In this document: piece by piece, positions 52,226 through 61,635 of the stretch
Layout of the letters: each line of letters opens with the position of its first letter
Position numbering within the stretch: position 1 is the stretch's first letter
From: an uncultured Alphaproteobacteria bacterium
GTDB lineage: Bacteria; Pseudomonadota; Alphaproteobacteria; Caulobacterales; Hyphomonadaceae
Assembly: GCA_903842595.1 (NCBI GenBank)
Contig: CAIMMO010000230.1
Span: 47,590 to 111,589, forward strand
Direction of reading: 5' to 3'
DNA length: 64,000 nucleotides
Notes under the pieces: generated by a model
Told to the model about the DNA's origin: nothing
What the model saw: the letters and a program-made list of their open reading frames with translations, nothing else
Database searches by the model: none
Position numbers and translations under genes: made by a program

Positions 52226-54010
52226 CTACTCGCGCACATACCGGCCGGGCGCCGGCTCAAGCCTTGGAACGCTCTCCGGGAAACTCTCCGCGGCAGAGAC
52301 CTTCTTGCCCGAGCGCTTGCCCAGCCACGCCGCCCAATCGGGCCACCATGAGCCGTCGTGTGCCTCCGTGCCCGCGCGCCACGCGTCCAGGTCTTCGCCG
52401 GGGTCGGCGTCGCTGACCCAGTAGCCGTACTTCTTCTTGTCCGGATGGTTCACGATCCCGGCGATGTGGCCCGACTGCGCCAGCACGAAACGGCCGCCCC
52501 CCTTCAGTCGCGCAAGGCCTTTGAACGAGGCGGTCCACGGCGCAATGTGGTCCTTCTCGCAGGCGACGACGTAGTGCGGGACCTTGATGTCGTCGAGGCC
52601 GACCTTGACGCCTTCGATCTCGAACGCGCCGTGAGCAAAGACGTTGTCGCGATAGAGATGCGTCAGATACTCCTGCGCCATGCGCTCGGGCAGGCGGGTT
52701 GAGTCCTCGTTCCAGAACAGCAGGTCGAACTTCGGGCGGGCCTCACCGAGCAGGTAGGCCTTCACGGCCGGACCGTAGACCAGATCATTCGGGCGCAGAT
52801 AGCTGAAGGTGCGCGCCATGATGCGCTGGTCGAGAAAGCCCTTGCGCTGGGCCTCGATCGTGATCCCGGCGATGAAGCCCTCATCAATGAAGGATTTCAG
52901 CGGGCCGGGATCCTCGAAATCGGTGAGGGCCGTGAAGAAGGTGCAGGACTTGGCAGGATTGTCATGCCTGGTCTTTCCAAGCCATGCCTGCGAGAGGGCG
53001 AGCGTCGTGCCGCCGATGCAATAGCCGACGACGTTGACGCCGTCCCTGCCATGCAACTCGTCCACTTTCTGCACCGCAGGAATGACGCCTTCAAGGACAT
53101 AGGTATCCATGCCGGCCGCGCGAAGCTCTTCGCGCGGGTTTTTCCAGCTGACGATGTAGACGGCAAAGCCCTGCTCGGTGAGCCACTTCACCAGCGATGA
53201 TTTCGGTTGCAGGTCGAGAATGTAGTATTTGTTGATCCAGGGTGGGATCAGCAGGAGCGGGCGGGCGTAGACTTTCTCCGTCGTCGGCTCGTAGCGGATG
53301 AGCTGAAACAGCGGCGTCTCGTGGATCACATGGCCCTTCGTCGTCGCCAGCGTTTCGCCAACCTTGAAGGCTTCGGGATCGGAAAGCGTGACGAGCAGGT
53401 CGCCGCCATTGCGCTCCAGATCCTTCACGAGATTTTCGAGACCCTCGACCAGCGACCGGCCATTGGTCTCGACGGCCTTCTTGATCGCCACCGGATTGGA
53501 GGCAAGGAAGTTTGCCGGCGAGAACATGTCGACCAACTGGTGCGTGAAAAAATGAATCTGCTCGGAGTGCTTCTCGTCTTCGCCTTCCGAGGCCGTATCG
53601 GCGAGCGATTCGAGATAGGCCGACATGATCTGGTACTGGCGTTTCAGATAGTAGAAAAACGGGTGCTTGCTCCACTCGTCATCAGCAAAGCGCGCATCGG
53701 CGGGCGCGGCCTCCGCCTTGGGCATGTGCTGCGCCCCAGACAGCATTGCCTGGGTCAGCTCGGCGTAGAGGGCTGTCGTGTTCTGCCAGAACTGCAGCTG
53801 CGAACTGAATGTCTTCATCGGGTTCGACATCCAGCTCTGCATCTGGCCCGCAGCCGCGCGAAGCAGCAGGGGTTGGCCTGGACCTTCGACGCCGGGATTG
53901 CGGACCTCGCGGCGTGAAACGGCCAGGAAAAGGCGCTGCAGCAGGAAGTTGATGCGCTGGAAATTCTGGCTCAATTCGAACGCGCCGAGAGAGCTCGTCT
54001 GGTCGTTCAT
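52226..54010 (-). CDS. phaC: Class I poly(3-hydroxybutyrate) synthase PhaC
   Basis: A 594-residue class I PHA synthase. The lipase-like box contains the active cysteine (GYCIGGT, near residue 320), and the family motifs WINKYYILDL, SWKNP, FFTALTDFEDPG, LLFWNEDSTRLP and the histidine in SGHIAGIVNHP are all present. It polymerises D-3-hydroxybutyryl-CoA into storage granules. The start is the ATG at 54010, which gives the class length and the usual N-terminal region; the track start lies 174 codons earlier. It leads the phaC - FtsW-like - phasin run and is divergent from a hydrolase-phaR pair, separated by 247 bp. Confidence 0.93.
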   Translation of the reverse strand: MNDQTSSLGAFELSQNFQRINFLLQRLFLAVSRREVRNPGVEGPGQPLLLRAAAGQMQSWMSNPMKTFSSQLQFWQNTTALYAELTQAMLSGAQHMPKAEAAPADARFADDEWSKHPFFYYLKRQYQIMSAYLESLADTASEGEDEKHSEQIHFFTHQLVDMFSPANFLASNPVAIKKAVETNGRSLVEGLENLVKDLERNGGDLLVTLSDPEAFKVGETLATTKGHVIHETPLFQLIRYEPTTEKVYARPLLLIPPWINKYYILDLQPKSSLVKWLTEQGFAVYIVSWKNPREELRAAGMDTYVLEGVIPAVQKVDELHGRDGVNVVGYCIGGTTLALSQAWLGKTRHDNPAKSCTFFTALTDFEDPGPLKSFIDEGFIAGITIEAQRKGFLDQRIMARTFSYLRPNDLVYGPAVKAYLLGEARPKFDLLFWNEDSTRLPERMAQEYLTHLYRDNVFAHGAFEIEGVKVGLDDIKVPHYVVACEKDHIAPWTASFKGLARLKGGGRFVLAQSGHIAGIVNHPDKKKYGYWVSDADPGEDLDAWRAGTEAHDGSWWPDWAAWLGKRSGKKVSAAESFPESVPRLEPAPGRYVRE

Positions 54011-54257
54011 GATGTGCCCGAAAACGTTTCCTGTTCGATAGGTAACACTGCCCGTGAACCCGTCAAACGCCATATGTTGAAAAGGTTTTCTGCGCCCAGG
54101 CGAAATCCGGGAGGACAGATTACGCGGCGCCGCGGCATGTTTCGCCGCCCTGCGGCAATTCCGGGCTTCGTAATTCCAAAGGACCCGTGTACATGGGCTT
54201 TCGGGGTTGCTGCACCTGCTCACTGTCGTTCGAACGAAACGGGAGATTCCTTCGCCC

Positions 54258-55112
54258 ATGCAGCTTGGCTCACTCGCACGCTGGATGAAGCGCGACATTC
54301 CCGTATGGGAGGGCGAACTGTTCACAAGTTCGGTTTCCGGCGTGGGACGCGATGTGGTGTTCATCCACGGCCTGGCTGCCTCGCCGGAATGCTGGGAGGA
54401 CGCGGCCCCGTCGCTGCCCGGTATACGCGTGCACGCAATCCACATGCGCGGCTTTGCGGGACTGGCGCCGAGCGCCTTCCGCAGCCCGATGAACTTCCTT
54501 AAGCCGGTGGCCGACGCGTTGGCGGGATACATTCGTTCGCTCCGGGTCGGGCCGGCGCCCGTTGTTGGCCATTCGATGGGCGGGCTTGTCGCGCTGATGC
54601 TGGCCCGCGATCACGCCGATGTGGTTGACCGGTTGATGGTGGTCGACGTGCCCGCATTCTTTTCGATGCTGATCACGCCGTTTGCGACGGCCACTTCCAT
54701 GGCGCCGCTGGCCCAGCATTCGCGACGCAGCTATCTGGAGAAATCCAAGGCGCAGCATCACGACGATACGCGCCGCACGAGCGAGAAGCTGGTCACCCGC
54801 CCGGATCTCCTCGAACGCGTTGTCCGCTGGGGCCTGACCTCTGACCGGGCCGCGACGGCTGACGTGATGGCCGAGGTGATGGTGACGGATCTGCGAGGCG
54901 ACATGCAGCGGATCAAGGCGCCGGTGGATGTGATCTATGCGTGGGACCGCGTTAGCCCTGCGTCCAAAATGAGCCTCGACCAGGTGTACGCGTCGTCATA
55001 CGCGGGACTCGTCCAGGGGCGGCGGCAGCGCATCGACGATGCGCGCCACTATGTGATGCTGGACAAGCCGGATGCATTCTACGGCGCCGTGAATGCGTGG
55101 CTGGCGCAATAG
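54258..55112 (+). CDS. Alpha/beta hydrolase
   Basis: A 284-residue alpha/beta hydrolase: oxyanion HGLAAS, nucleophile elbow GHSMGGL (Ser at about residue 104), later Asp in YAWDRVSP and a histidine in DARHYVMLDKP. The start at 54258 follows the coding pattern; the first 17 track residues are not supported. It ends 9 bp before phaR, so the two probably share a message. Its place suggests an esterase or thioesterase acting on PHB-related or acyl-CoA compounds, but this is inference. Confidence 0.82.
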   Translation: MQLGSLARWMKRDIPVWEGELFTSSVSGVGRDVVFIHGLAASPECWEDAAPSLPGIRVHAIHMRGFAGLAPSAFRSPMNFLKPVADALAGYIRSLRVGPAPVVGHSMGGLVALMLARDHADVVDRLMVVDVPAFFSMLITPFATATSMAPLAQHSRRSYLEKSKAQHHDDTRRTSEKLVTRPDLLERVVRWGLTSDRAATADVMAEVMVTDLRGDMQRIKAPVDVIYAWDRVSPASKMSLDQVYASSYAGLVQGRRQRIDDARHYVMLDKPDAFYGAVNAWLAQ

Positions 55113-55121
55113 GAACGGGAC

Positions 55122-55727
55122 ATGGCACGTCGGGACCAGAACATGAGCGAAGGTGAAAACGTCGAGCTGCGCCGCTATCCGAGCCGCAAGCTCTACAACA
55201 AGACTGCGTCGAGCTATGTGCGCCTGCCGGAAGTGGCCGAGATGGTGCGCAAGGGCGCCAATATCCGCGTCGAGGACACCGAAACGGGCGAGGACGTTAC
55301 GCGGCAGGTTCTGCTGCAGATCATCATGGAGCAGGAGGGGCAGGCGTCCGGCGCAGTGCTTTCGGCTGATCTGATGATGGACATGATCCGCATGCACCAG
55401 TCGAAGACGTCCGAGATGATGACCGGGCTGTTCGAGCAGTCGGTGGCCTTCATCCGTGCGCAACAGGAACAGCTTGCGAGCCAGATGACCGGCGCGATGT
55501 CTGGCGCGATGCCTCAATGGAATGTGTTCGACCCGGCAGCGATGCAGGCTATGCAGGGCGAATTCCAGAAGCGCCTTGCGGGCTTCTGGACGGGCGCGAT
55601 GCCGGGGATGCCCGGCATGGCGACGACTGCGCCGAAGAAGGCGGAGACTTCAGCCGACAGCGATGCGGACGAGCTGAAGGCGCTGCGCGCGCGACTCGAG
55701 GAGCTGGAGAAGCGGACGGGCAAGTAG
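55122..55727 (+). CDS. phaR: Polyhydroxyalkanoate synthesis regulator PhaR
   Basis: A 201-residue regulator with the complete PHB-accumulation regulator domain at the start: LRRYPSRKLYNKTASSYVRL, VRKGANIRVEDTETGEDVTR and LLQIIMEQE. The middle is Met/Gln-rich with AFIRAQQEQLASQM, and the C-terminus a coiled coil (ELKALRARLEELEKR). PhaR represses phasin and other PHB genes and is released by binding nascent granules. The ATG at 55143 would also fit. It is the second gene of the hydrolase-phaR unit, opposite phaC. Confidence 0.92.
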   Translation: MARRDQNMSEGENVELRRYPSRKLYNKTASSYVRLPEVAEMVRKGANIRVEDTETGEDVTRQVLLQIIMEQEGQASGAVLSADLMMDMIRMHQSKTSEMMTGLFEQSVAFIRAQQEQLASQMTGAMSGAMPQWNVFDPAAMQAMQGEFQKRLAGFWTGAMPGMPGMATTAPKKAETSADSDADELKALRARLEELEKRTGK

Positions 55728-55736
55728 CCGGCGCTT

Positions 55737-57857
55737 CTACTTGATGACGCGATAGTCGCGCGTTGCCTGTTTCAGCAGGTCGTCCAGCTTCATCGGCGGG
55801 CGCTTCCATTTCTTCTCGGCGAAGATCGGGGACTGATCGCCATAGTGGGGCGAGGACGCGTCCAGCGTTGCCGATCCGTACTGGTGGATCGTGTCGAGCG
55901 TGTAGGAGCCATCCGGCGCCCAGTCCGCGATGGCGACATAAGTGTCTCCAGCGCGGCCGGAGCGGAACTTCTGCGTAGCGAGGTCGCCGGCTGCATACAT
56001 CGCGCGCAGCGTGTCCGGCCCGCCATCGGTGGGCCATGACTTGCCGCCCCGGGCGACCCGGCTGACCTCGCTCCATTTCGGATCGATGCGGCCGGTGGCG
56101 GCCTTCAACTGCGTCGCCATTGCCTTCAGGGAGGCGAGGGCCTTTGCGCGATCGTACGTGTCATGCATCTGGCTGCCCATCGCGGCCTGGCCGGTGAAGA
56201 TGGCCAGCGCTGCGTTGCGGTTCTCCATGTCTGCTGAGCCGTTCCACGCGGTCACCACGGCGAGGGCCGCCTTGAGCTCGGTATCCTCGCCGGGATCAAT
56301 GGTACGCAAATCAGCCTGCATCTTCATGACGTTGCTGCCGTGCGAGTAGTTGTGGTCCATCTTGTAGCCGATGAACTCCTCGCGCGTGATCGAGGTGTCG
56401 CTGCCATAAAGCTCCTGCGCGCGCAGCCCGCGATTGGTGACAAGGGTGTCGAGCGCGAAGTCCCTCGGATAATTCTCGGCCCTCGGATTGTCGTCCGGGC
56501 CCGAGACCAGCAGCGGAGAGTGATTGGCGTTGACGATGTAGCCTGACTTCGGACGGATGACGGAGGGCAGCGCTTCGACCGGCTCCCAGCCTTTCCAGAC
56601 GGTTTCGGAAATGTCGCCCGGGAGGATCTTCGTGCGGTCCCAGCCGGGGACGCGCTTGGGCATGTGGGCGTTCCAGAAATAGGCGATGCCGCCTTTTGAA
56701 TCCGCGACGATGTAGTTCACCGACGGGATGTCGTTGTACTTCACCTGAGCTGCGCGCCAGTCGTCGATCGTCTTGGCCATGTTCATGTCGAGATATTGAT
56801 CGAGGTGCGCGAAATCGCCCTTGCCGACAAAGGAGACGGCGTAGACGCCCGAGTCGAGCACGTAGACAGCGCCATGTTCGGACGCGTAGCCCGTGCGCTC
56901 GACGGGGACGAGCGCGCCGTTGCGGAGCACGTTGTACCGGATCTGCCTGCGTTCGAGATCCTTCCACTGGCCATCCATGCGATACTTCGTGGGGTTCTTC
57001 GCGTCGTCGACCACCAGCCTGAACGTGTCGTAGAGGTCTGGCTTGTTCACGGTGGCGGCCCAGCCGATGTTGGGGCCGACCGCGGTGAGCAGGATCGGCG
57101 TACCTGGAAAGAGGCCGCCGACAAGGTCGATGCCTTCCTCGGATTTCAGCCGCGCCTCGTACCACGCGACGCGGCCTTCATAGGGCTGGTGTGAGTTGGC
57201 GGCGAGACGCGTGTGACCATCGGCGGAGCGCGAGGGCGCGACGGCGAGGCCGTTTGAGCCGAGTTCGAAATCGTCCGTGATGTCGAGCAATGCCTGGCGC
57301 GTTGACTTCGTGGACATCTGCATGTCGGCGCGGCCGGAGAGCAGGGCGTCGACTTCGGCCTCAAGGCCGTAGAAGGAAAGCGGACGATTGACGAAGCCTG
57401 CGATGATGTCCCGACCGGTGATGGGCGTTGTGCGGGCGCAACTGGTCGTGGGGTTCTTCTCGCACCACAGGTTGAGGCCGGCAGCGTAGCCTTCGGCGAC
57501 GGACTTTGCCTTGGCGGATGTCTGGGTGTCGTAGTCGCGGGCGACGATGGCGGTCATGCCGAGGGCGAGAATGAAGTCGTCGGACTTGGCGCCCGCATCG
57601 CCGACGATTTCGGAGAGCGTGCCGCGGCTGGAGCGGATGACTTCCTCGATGTTCTTCCAGTCGTCTTCGGCGTGGGCGTAGGCGAGGCCGAACGCGACGT
57701 CGGCGTTGCGCTTGCCGTAGATGTGCGGCACGCCGAACGAGTCGCGGATGATACGGGCGTCATAACCTGCGTTGGACGTGCTCATCGGGTCTGACGCCGT
57801 CATGCAGCTGGATAGCGCGAGGACGGATGCGGCGAGCACGAGATTGCGGAGCGTCAT
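55737..57857 (-). CDS. Penicillin-acylase-family amidase, lipoprotein
   Basis: A 706-residue exported precursor of the Ntn-hydrolase penicillin-acylase family. It has a lipoprotein signal (LSSC), an N-terminal alpha part, and the processing site before the catalytic Ser in ELGSNGLAVAPSRS (about residue 200), which becomes the N-terminal nucleophile of the beta chain after self-cleavage. The beta chain shows LAANSHQPYEGRVAWYE and NIGWAATVNKPDLYD, characteristic of acylases that work on N-acyl homoserine lactones or other amides. It is convergent with phaR with 9 bp between the stops. The substrate is not readable. Confidence 0.87.
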   Translation of the reverse strand: MTLRNLVLAASVLALSSCMTASDPMSTSNAGYDARIIRDSFGVPHIYGKRNADVAFGLAYAHAEDDWKNIEEVIRSSRGTLSEIVGDAGAKSDDFILALGMTAIVARDYDTQTSAKAKSVAEGYAAGLNLWCEKNPTTSCARTTPITGRDIIAGFVNRPLSFYGLEAEVDALLSGRADMQMSTKSTRQALLDITDDFELGSNGLAVAPSRSADGHTRLAANSHQPYEGRVAWYEARLKSEEGIDLVGGLFPGTPILLTAVGPNIGWAATVNKPDLYDTFRLVVDDAKNPTKYRMDGQWKDLERRQIRYNVLRNGALVPVERTGYASEHGAVYVLDSGVYAVSFVGKGDFAHLDQYLDMNMAKTIDDWRAAQVKYNDIPSVNYIVADSKGGIAYFWNAHMPKRVPGWDRTKILPGDISETVWKGWEPVEALPSVIRPKSGYIVNANHSPLLVSGPDDNPRAENYPRDFALDTLVTNRGLRAQELYGSDTSITREEFIGYKMDHNYSHGSNVMKMQADLRTIDPGEDTELKAALAVVTAWNGSADMENRNAALAIFTGQAAMGSQMHDTYDRAKALASLKAMATQLKAATGRIDPKWSEVSRVARGGKSWPTDGGPDTLRAMYAAGDLATQKFRSGRAGDTYVAIADWAPDGSYTLDTIHQYGSATLDASSPHYGDQSPIFAEKKWKRPPMKLDDLLKQATRDYRVIK

Positions 57858-58421
57858 GGCGTTTTCCCTGTTTGACGGGAGCCTAAGTGCGCGATGGCGA
57901 CGAGGCTAGTCACGTGGGTGAGATAGGAACCGATCTCGCCCGACGTTCCGCATATTGACCGCCCGCTCGCGATGGGGCGGGCGCGGGCCATCCGTTAAGC
58001 TGTGCCTCCGGGTCTCCAGATCGATGGCGGGCCCGGGGACGCGGGATGCCCCTCGGGATTTGGCCTCTCCGCGCGTGGGCAGAGCCACCGCTAGACAGGA
58101 GGTTAGCGGATCCCGCGTCCCCGGCAGGCGTTTGACGGCAGCTCTCACACCGGGGCCTGCATGTCATCCGCCTGGCGCCGATGAGGCTGCCGGCGTGCGG
58201 CCCGGTCTGTTCAGGACCGGTCCCCGTAACAACGCCCCGTCTGGCTGGCGCGAGAGGCTCCTCACGCTCGCCTGCATCCACCCCGGGCCGTTGAACGGTG
58301 ATCTGCCGCCCTCCATGCGGAATGGATCCAGGCAGCCTGTCACAAGTCCGGAGGCGAAGGACACATGCATCTGGAATCGGCCGGTTCTGCCGGCTGCCGA
58401 ACGGGGTAGACGGCCGGCAGA
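57858..58421. other. Intergenic region with dispersed repeat copy B
   Basis: About 560 bp with no gene. It holds copy B of the repeat (58001-58325). ORFs 57906-58521 in the track lie in the repeat and are not coding. Just after the end of the Mur ligase gene, CTGCCGGC and GCCGGCAG (58387-58420) could form a hairpin without a T-run. Confidence 0.6.
58001..58325 (-). repeat. Dispersed repeat, copy B (inverted relative to copy A)
   Basis: The minus strand matches copy A at 41384-41710 over its full length. Inside, GGGGACGCGGGAT (58035-58047) and ATCCCGCGTCCCC (58110-58122) are perfect 13-bp complements, so the element could fold into a long hairpin, which copy A nearly preserves. There is no coding frame in common. 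Confidence 0.8.
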
Positions 58422-59855
58422 TCAGAATTCTTTCTCACCGACGCGCTTCAGCACGTCGGCGGCGAATTCGGAGAGGGTGTCGTCTCGTGCGCCCATCACG
58501 ACGATGAGGTCGCCAGGTTGAGCCATCTCGACGAGTTTGTCGCCGCAGGCGGCGCGGTCCGGGAGGGCGATGGCGGACTTGCCGCGTGCCGATACGCCTT
58601 GTGCGATGACGGCGGAGCCCATGGTGCGGTCGACGGTGCCGCCGAAGTAAGCGGGCTCCGGCATGATGAGCGTGTCCTTCGCAGCGAGATCGCGCGCGAA
58701 CATCTCGACCAGTTCATCCTTCATCTGGCGGATGGGGCCGAAGCCGTGCGGTTGCCACATGACGAGCAGGCGCCCCGGAAACTGGTGGAGCGTTGCGAGC
58801 GTGGCGGCGATCTTGTCCGGGTTGTGCCCGAAATCGTCGATGACGGTAATGTCCTTTGCAGTTCCCACGACTTCAAGACGGCGGCGGATGCCGACGAAGT
58901 TCATCAGGGCGAGCGTTGCGTCGCGCAGGGGGAGGCCGCAGGCGCGGGCGGCTGCAATGGCGGCCAGCGCGTTCGACAGGTTGTGGCGGCCGGGCGTCTG
59001 CAGGCAGACGCGCTGGCGTTCGCCGGTCGAGCGCTCGGTGACGATGCAGGACTGGCCGTCGGGCTGGGTCATGAGGTCGGAGATTGTGAAATCGGCGTTC
59101 GCATCGGTGAGCGAGTAGGTAAGCGCGTTTGGCAGTTGCAGCGTTTCGTACAGGCGGCGGGTCTCGTCATTGTCGAGGTTGAAGACGGCGACCTGGGCCT
59201 GAGCCACGAAGCCGCTGAAGAGGCTGCGCAGTTCGTCCATCGATTTGTGGTCGAGGGCGATGTTGTTGAGGACGGCGATGGTTGGCTGGTAGAGCGCGAT
59301 GGAGCCGTCGCTCTCGTCGACCTCGGAGACAAAGATCTCGCCTTCGCCGACGATGGCTGAGGCGAAGGGAAAATCGCCAGCAACGAAATTCTTCATCACC
59401 GCGCCGTTCATCACGGTGGGGTCGCGGCGGGTGGCGTAGAGGATCCAGGCGATCATGCCGGTCGTGGTGGATTTGCCGGACGTGCCGCCGACGGCGATCG
59501 AAACCTTGGCGGAGTTGACGAGTTGGGCCAGCAGCTGAGGTCGGGATAGCTGCGGGCAGCCGAGCGCCTTTGCGGCGACGACGTCCGGCACGGTGTCCTC
59601 GACGGCGGCGGAGGTGACGAGGAGCTGGCCGGGGCGTGTGACGCCGGAGCCATCCTGCGGGTGCAGCCCGATGCCGCGAGCCTTGAGGAAGTCGAACTTG
59701 GCGGCGGTGCGGCCTGCGTCGAGCGAGCGGTCCGAGCCTTCAACATCGTGGCCGCGTGCCTTCACGATCAGGGCAAGGGGCAACATTCCGCTGCCGCCGA
59801 TGCCGCAGAAGAAGTACGCTCCCGTGTGGGCAAGGGCGGTCTGTGAGTCGGACAT
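58422..59855 (-). CDS. Mur ligase (MurC/Mpl-like UDP-N-acetylmuramate ligase)
   Basis: A 477-residue Mur ligase with the N-terminal UDP-binding GIGGSGM, the ATP loop GGTSGKSTTTG, the EVDESDGS and LNNIALDHKSMDEL stretches of the central domain, and a C-terminal domain with DDFGHNPDKIAATL and WQPHGFGP. It attaches an amino acid or peptide to UDP-MurNAc. The neighbouring LD-carboxypeptidase favours Mpl, the recycling ligase that adds a murein tripeptide, over the biosynthetic MurC, which normally lies in the dcw cluster, absent here. The start is taken at 59855. Confidence 0.75.
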   Translation of the reverse strand: MSDSQTALAHTGAYFFCGIGGSGMLPLALIVKARGHDVEGSDRSLDAGRTAAKFDFLKARGIGLHPQDGSGVTRPGQLLVTSAAVEDTVPDVVAAKALGCPQLSRPQLLAQLVNSAKVSIAVGGTSGKSTTTGMIAWILYATRRDPTVMNGAVMKNFVAGDFPFASAIVGEGEIFVSEVDESDGSIALYQPTIAVLNNIALDHKSMDELRSLFSGFVAQAQVAVFNLDNDETRRLYETLQLPNALTYSLTDANADFTISDLMTQPDGQSCIVTERSTGERQRVCLQTPGRHNLSNALAAIAAARACGLPLRDATLALMNFVGIRRRLEVVGTAKDITVIDDFGHNPDKIAATLATLHQFPGRLLVMWQPHGFGPIRQMKDELVEMFARDLAAKDTLIMPEPAYFGGTVDRTMGSAVIAQGVSARGKSAIALPDRAACGDKLVEMAQPGDLIVVMGARDDTLSEFAADVLKRVGEKEF

Positions 59856-59896
59856 CGCATCTTTCTGCATGATCTGGATGTCTCAGTGAGGCGCGT

Positions 59897-60739
59897 ATGG
59901 GGTCAAGTGAAAAGACGTTCCGCATCGGCGTCGTGGCGCCGGCCGGCGTGCTGGCCGACCATGGCCTGCTCGACCGGATAACTGCGTTCGTTGCGACGAC
60001 GTATGACGGGAGTGTCGAGCTGCTGGTGCACCCGCAGTGCCGGCTTGCGGAGGGCCATTTCGCGGGGGACGACGCGCAGCGGCTTGCGGGGCTGCTCGAG
60101 TATGGCGATCGCGAGGATATCGACGCGATCTGGTTCCTGCGTGGGGGCTATGGGTCGAACCGGATCGCGGAGACGGCGGCAAGGCGGCTCGGGCCGGCGG
60201 CGCGGCGGAAGAAGTGGCTGGGCTATTCAGATACGGGTTTCCTGCTGTCGGCGTTGCATCGCGCGGGGTTTCCCAATGTGGCGCACGGGCCGATGCCCGT
60301 CGATCTCGACCGGGCGGTGCGTGGGCGCGAGGCGGTTGCGCGGGCGCTGGCCTGGCTGGTGGAGGGGCATCCTGCTGCGCTGGAGGCAAGCGAGCGGGCG
60401 GATACGCCGAAGCTGGCGTTCAACCTGACGGTGCTGAGCCAGCTCCTCGGCACGCCGCTGGAGCCGGACTTTTCCGGGCGCGTGCTGATGATCGAGGATG
60501 TGGGGGACTATCTCTATCGCTACGACCGGTTTCTCTTTCATGTGACGTCGAACGCCAATGTGCGGCGCTGCGCAGGCATCCGCGAGGGGCGGCTGGCGGC
60601 GGATGACAATCCCACGGCGGTGTTCCGCGTTCCGGACGGCGGCCTGGTCGCGGACTGGTGCAGGCGCGGGGGCATCCGCTATCTCGGTGCGTGCGATATC
60701 GGGCATGACGGCGACAACAGGGTTGTGCCGTTTGTCTGA
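59897..60739 (+). CDS. LD-carboxypeptidase (S66 family)
   Basis: A 280-residue S66 peptidase. The Ser nucleophile is in WLGYSDTGFLL, a Glu in MIEDVGDYLYRYDR and a His in CDIGHDGDNR, and the GVVAPAG opening and FLRGGYGSNR are family motifs. LdcA-type enzymes remove the terminal D-alanine from murein tetrapeptides released during wall turnover. The gene is divergent from the Mur ligase with 41 bp between the starts. Together they would form two steps of peptidoglycan recycling: trimming, then re-ligation by Mpl. Confidence 0.85.
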   Translation: MGSSEKTFRIGVVAPAGVLADHGLLDRITAFVATTYDGSVELLVHPQCRLAEGHFAGDDAQRLAGLLEYGDREDIDAIWFLRGGYGSNRIAETAARRLGPAARRKKWLGYSDTGFLLSALHRAGFPNVAHGPMPVDLDRAVRGREAVARALAWLVEGHPAALEASERADTPKLAFNLTVLSQLLGTPLEPDFSGRVLMIEDVGDYLYRYDRFLFHVTSNANVRRCAGIREGRLAADDNPTAVFRVPDGGLVADWCRRGGIRYLGACDIGHDGDNRVVPFV

Positions 60740-60741
60740 CC

Positions 60742-61518
60742 CTACTGTGCGACCCACCCACCATCGATCGACAGCGCCGCGCCGTTGATCTGGTCGGCGG
60801 CTTCGGTGGTAAGGAAGACGGCCATGGCGGCGACGTCTGACACCTTCACGAATTCCTTGGTGGGCTGGGCGGCGAGGAGCACGTCGCGGATGACGGCTTC
60901 CTCGGAGATGCCGCGGGCCTTGGCGGTGTCGGCGATCTGGTTCTCGACGAGGCCGGTGCGGACATAACCTGGGCAGATGGCGTTGACGCGGATGCCGTGC
61001 TGGGCGCCTTCGAGCGCTGTCGATTTGGTGAAGCCGAGAATGCCGTGCTTGGCGGCGACGTAGGCGCTCTTGAATGGCGATGCGACGAGGGCGTGGGCCG
61101 ATGCGATGTTGATGATGCGGCCCCACTTTTTCGCCTTCATGCCCGGGAAGGCGAGGCGCGTGGTGTGGAAGGCAGACGACAGGTTAAGCGCGATGATGAG
61201 GTCCCATTTCGCGACCGGGAAGTCTTCCACGGGCGAGACGTGCTGAACACCAGCATTGTTGACGAGGATATCGACGGGGCCGAGCTTCTCCTTCACGGTG
61301 CTGAACATTGCCTCGATCTGGTCGGGCTTCGTCATGTCGGCGTTGGAGTAGAGGCAGGTGACGTGGTGCTCAGCAGCGATTGAGGCGCGGAGCGTTTCGA
61401 TCGCGGCGGGTTCGCCGAAGCCGTTGATGACGACATTATTGCCGGCGGCGGCGAGGGCGCGGGCGATGCCTTCGCCGATGCCGGAGGTGGAGCCTGTGAC
61501 GATCGCAGTGCGGGGCAT
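60742..61518 (-). CDS. bdhA: D-3-hydroxybutyrate dehydrogenase
   Basis: A 258-residue SDR enzyme with the group's fingerprint: VTGSTSGIGEGIA, NNAGVQHVSPVEDFP, IASAHALVASPFKSAYVAAKHGI (catalytic Tyr/Lys) and ICPGYVRTGLVENQI. The VASPFKSAY and GYVRTGLVE segments separate it from other SDRs. It interconverts 3-hydroxybutyrate and acetoacetate with NAD and feeds carbon from degraded PHB into central metabolism, fitting the nearby phaC, phaR and phasin genes. It stops 2 bp after the LD-carboxypeptidase, convergently. Confidence 0.92.
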   Translation of the reverse strand: MPRTAIVTGSTSGIGEGIARALAAAGNNVVINGFGEPAAIETLRASIAAEHHVTCLYSNADMTKPDQIEAMFSTVKEKLGPVDILVNNAGVQHVSPVEDFPVAKWDLIIALNLSSAFHTTRLAFPGMKAKKWGRIINIASAHALVASPFKSAYVAAKHGILGFTKSTALEGAQHGIRVNAICPGYVRTGLVENQIADTAKARGISEEAVIRDVLLAAQPTKEFVKVSDVAAMAVFLTTEAADQINGAALSIDGGWVAQ

Positions 61519-61635
61519 GTGGAGCGCTCCAGTTGTGGGGGCGTTGTCGCGCTGGCGGAGGGATCAAGCAATAGCGCATATTGAGGGCGGCTGGTTCGTG
61601 GGGCAGTGTGCCGCACGATTGGACGTGGAGTGCGC

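Noticed and set aside
57906-58521. ORFs in repeat copy B
   Set aside because: Same reason; they also run into the Mur ligase gene.
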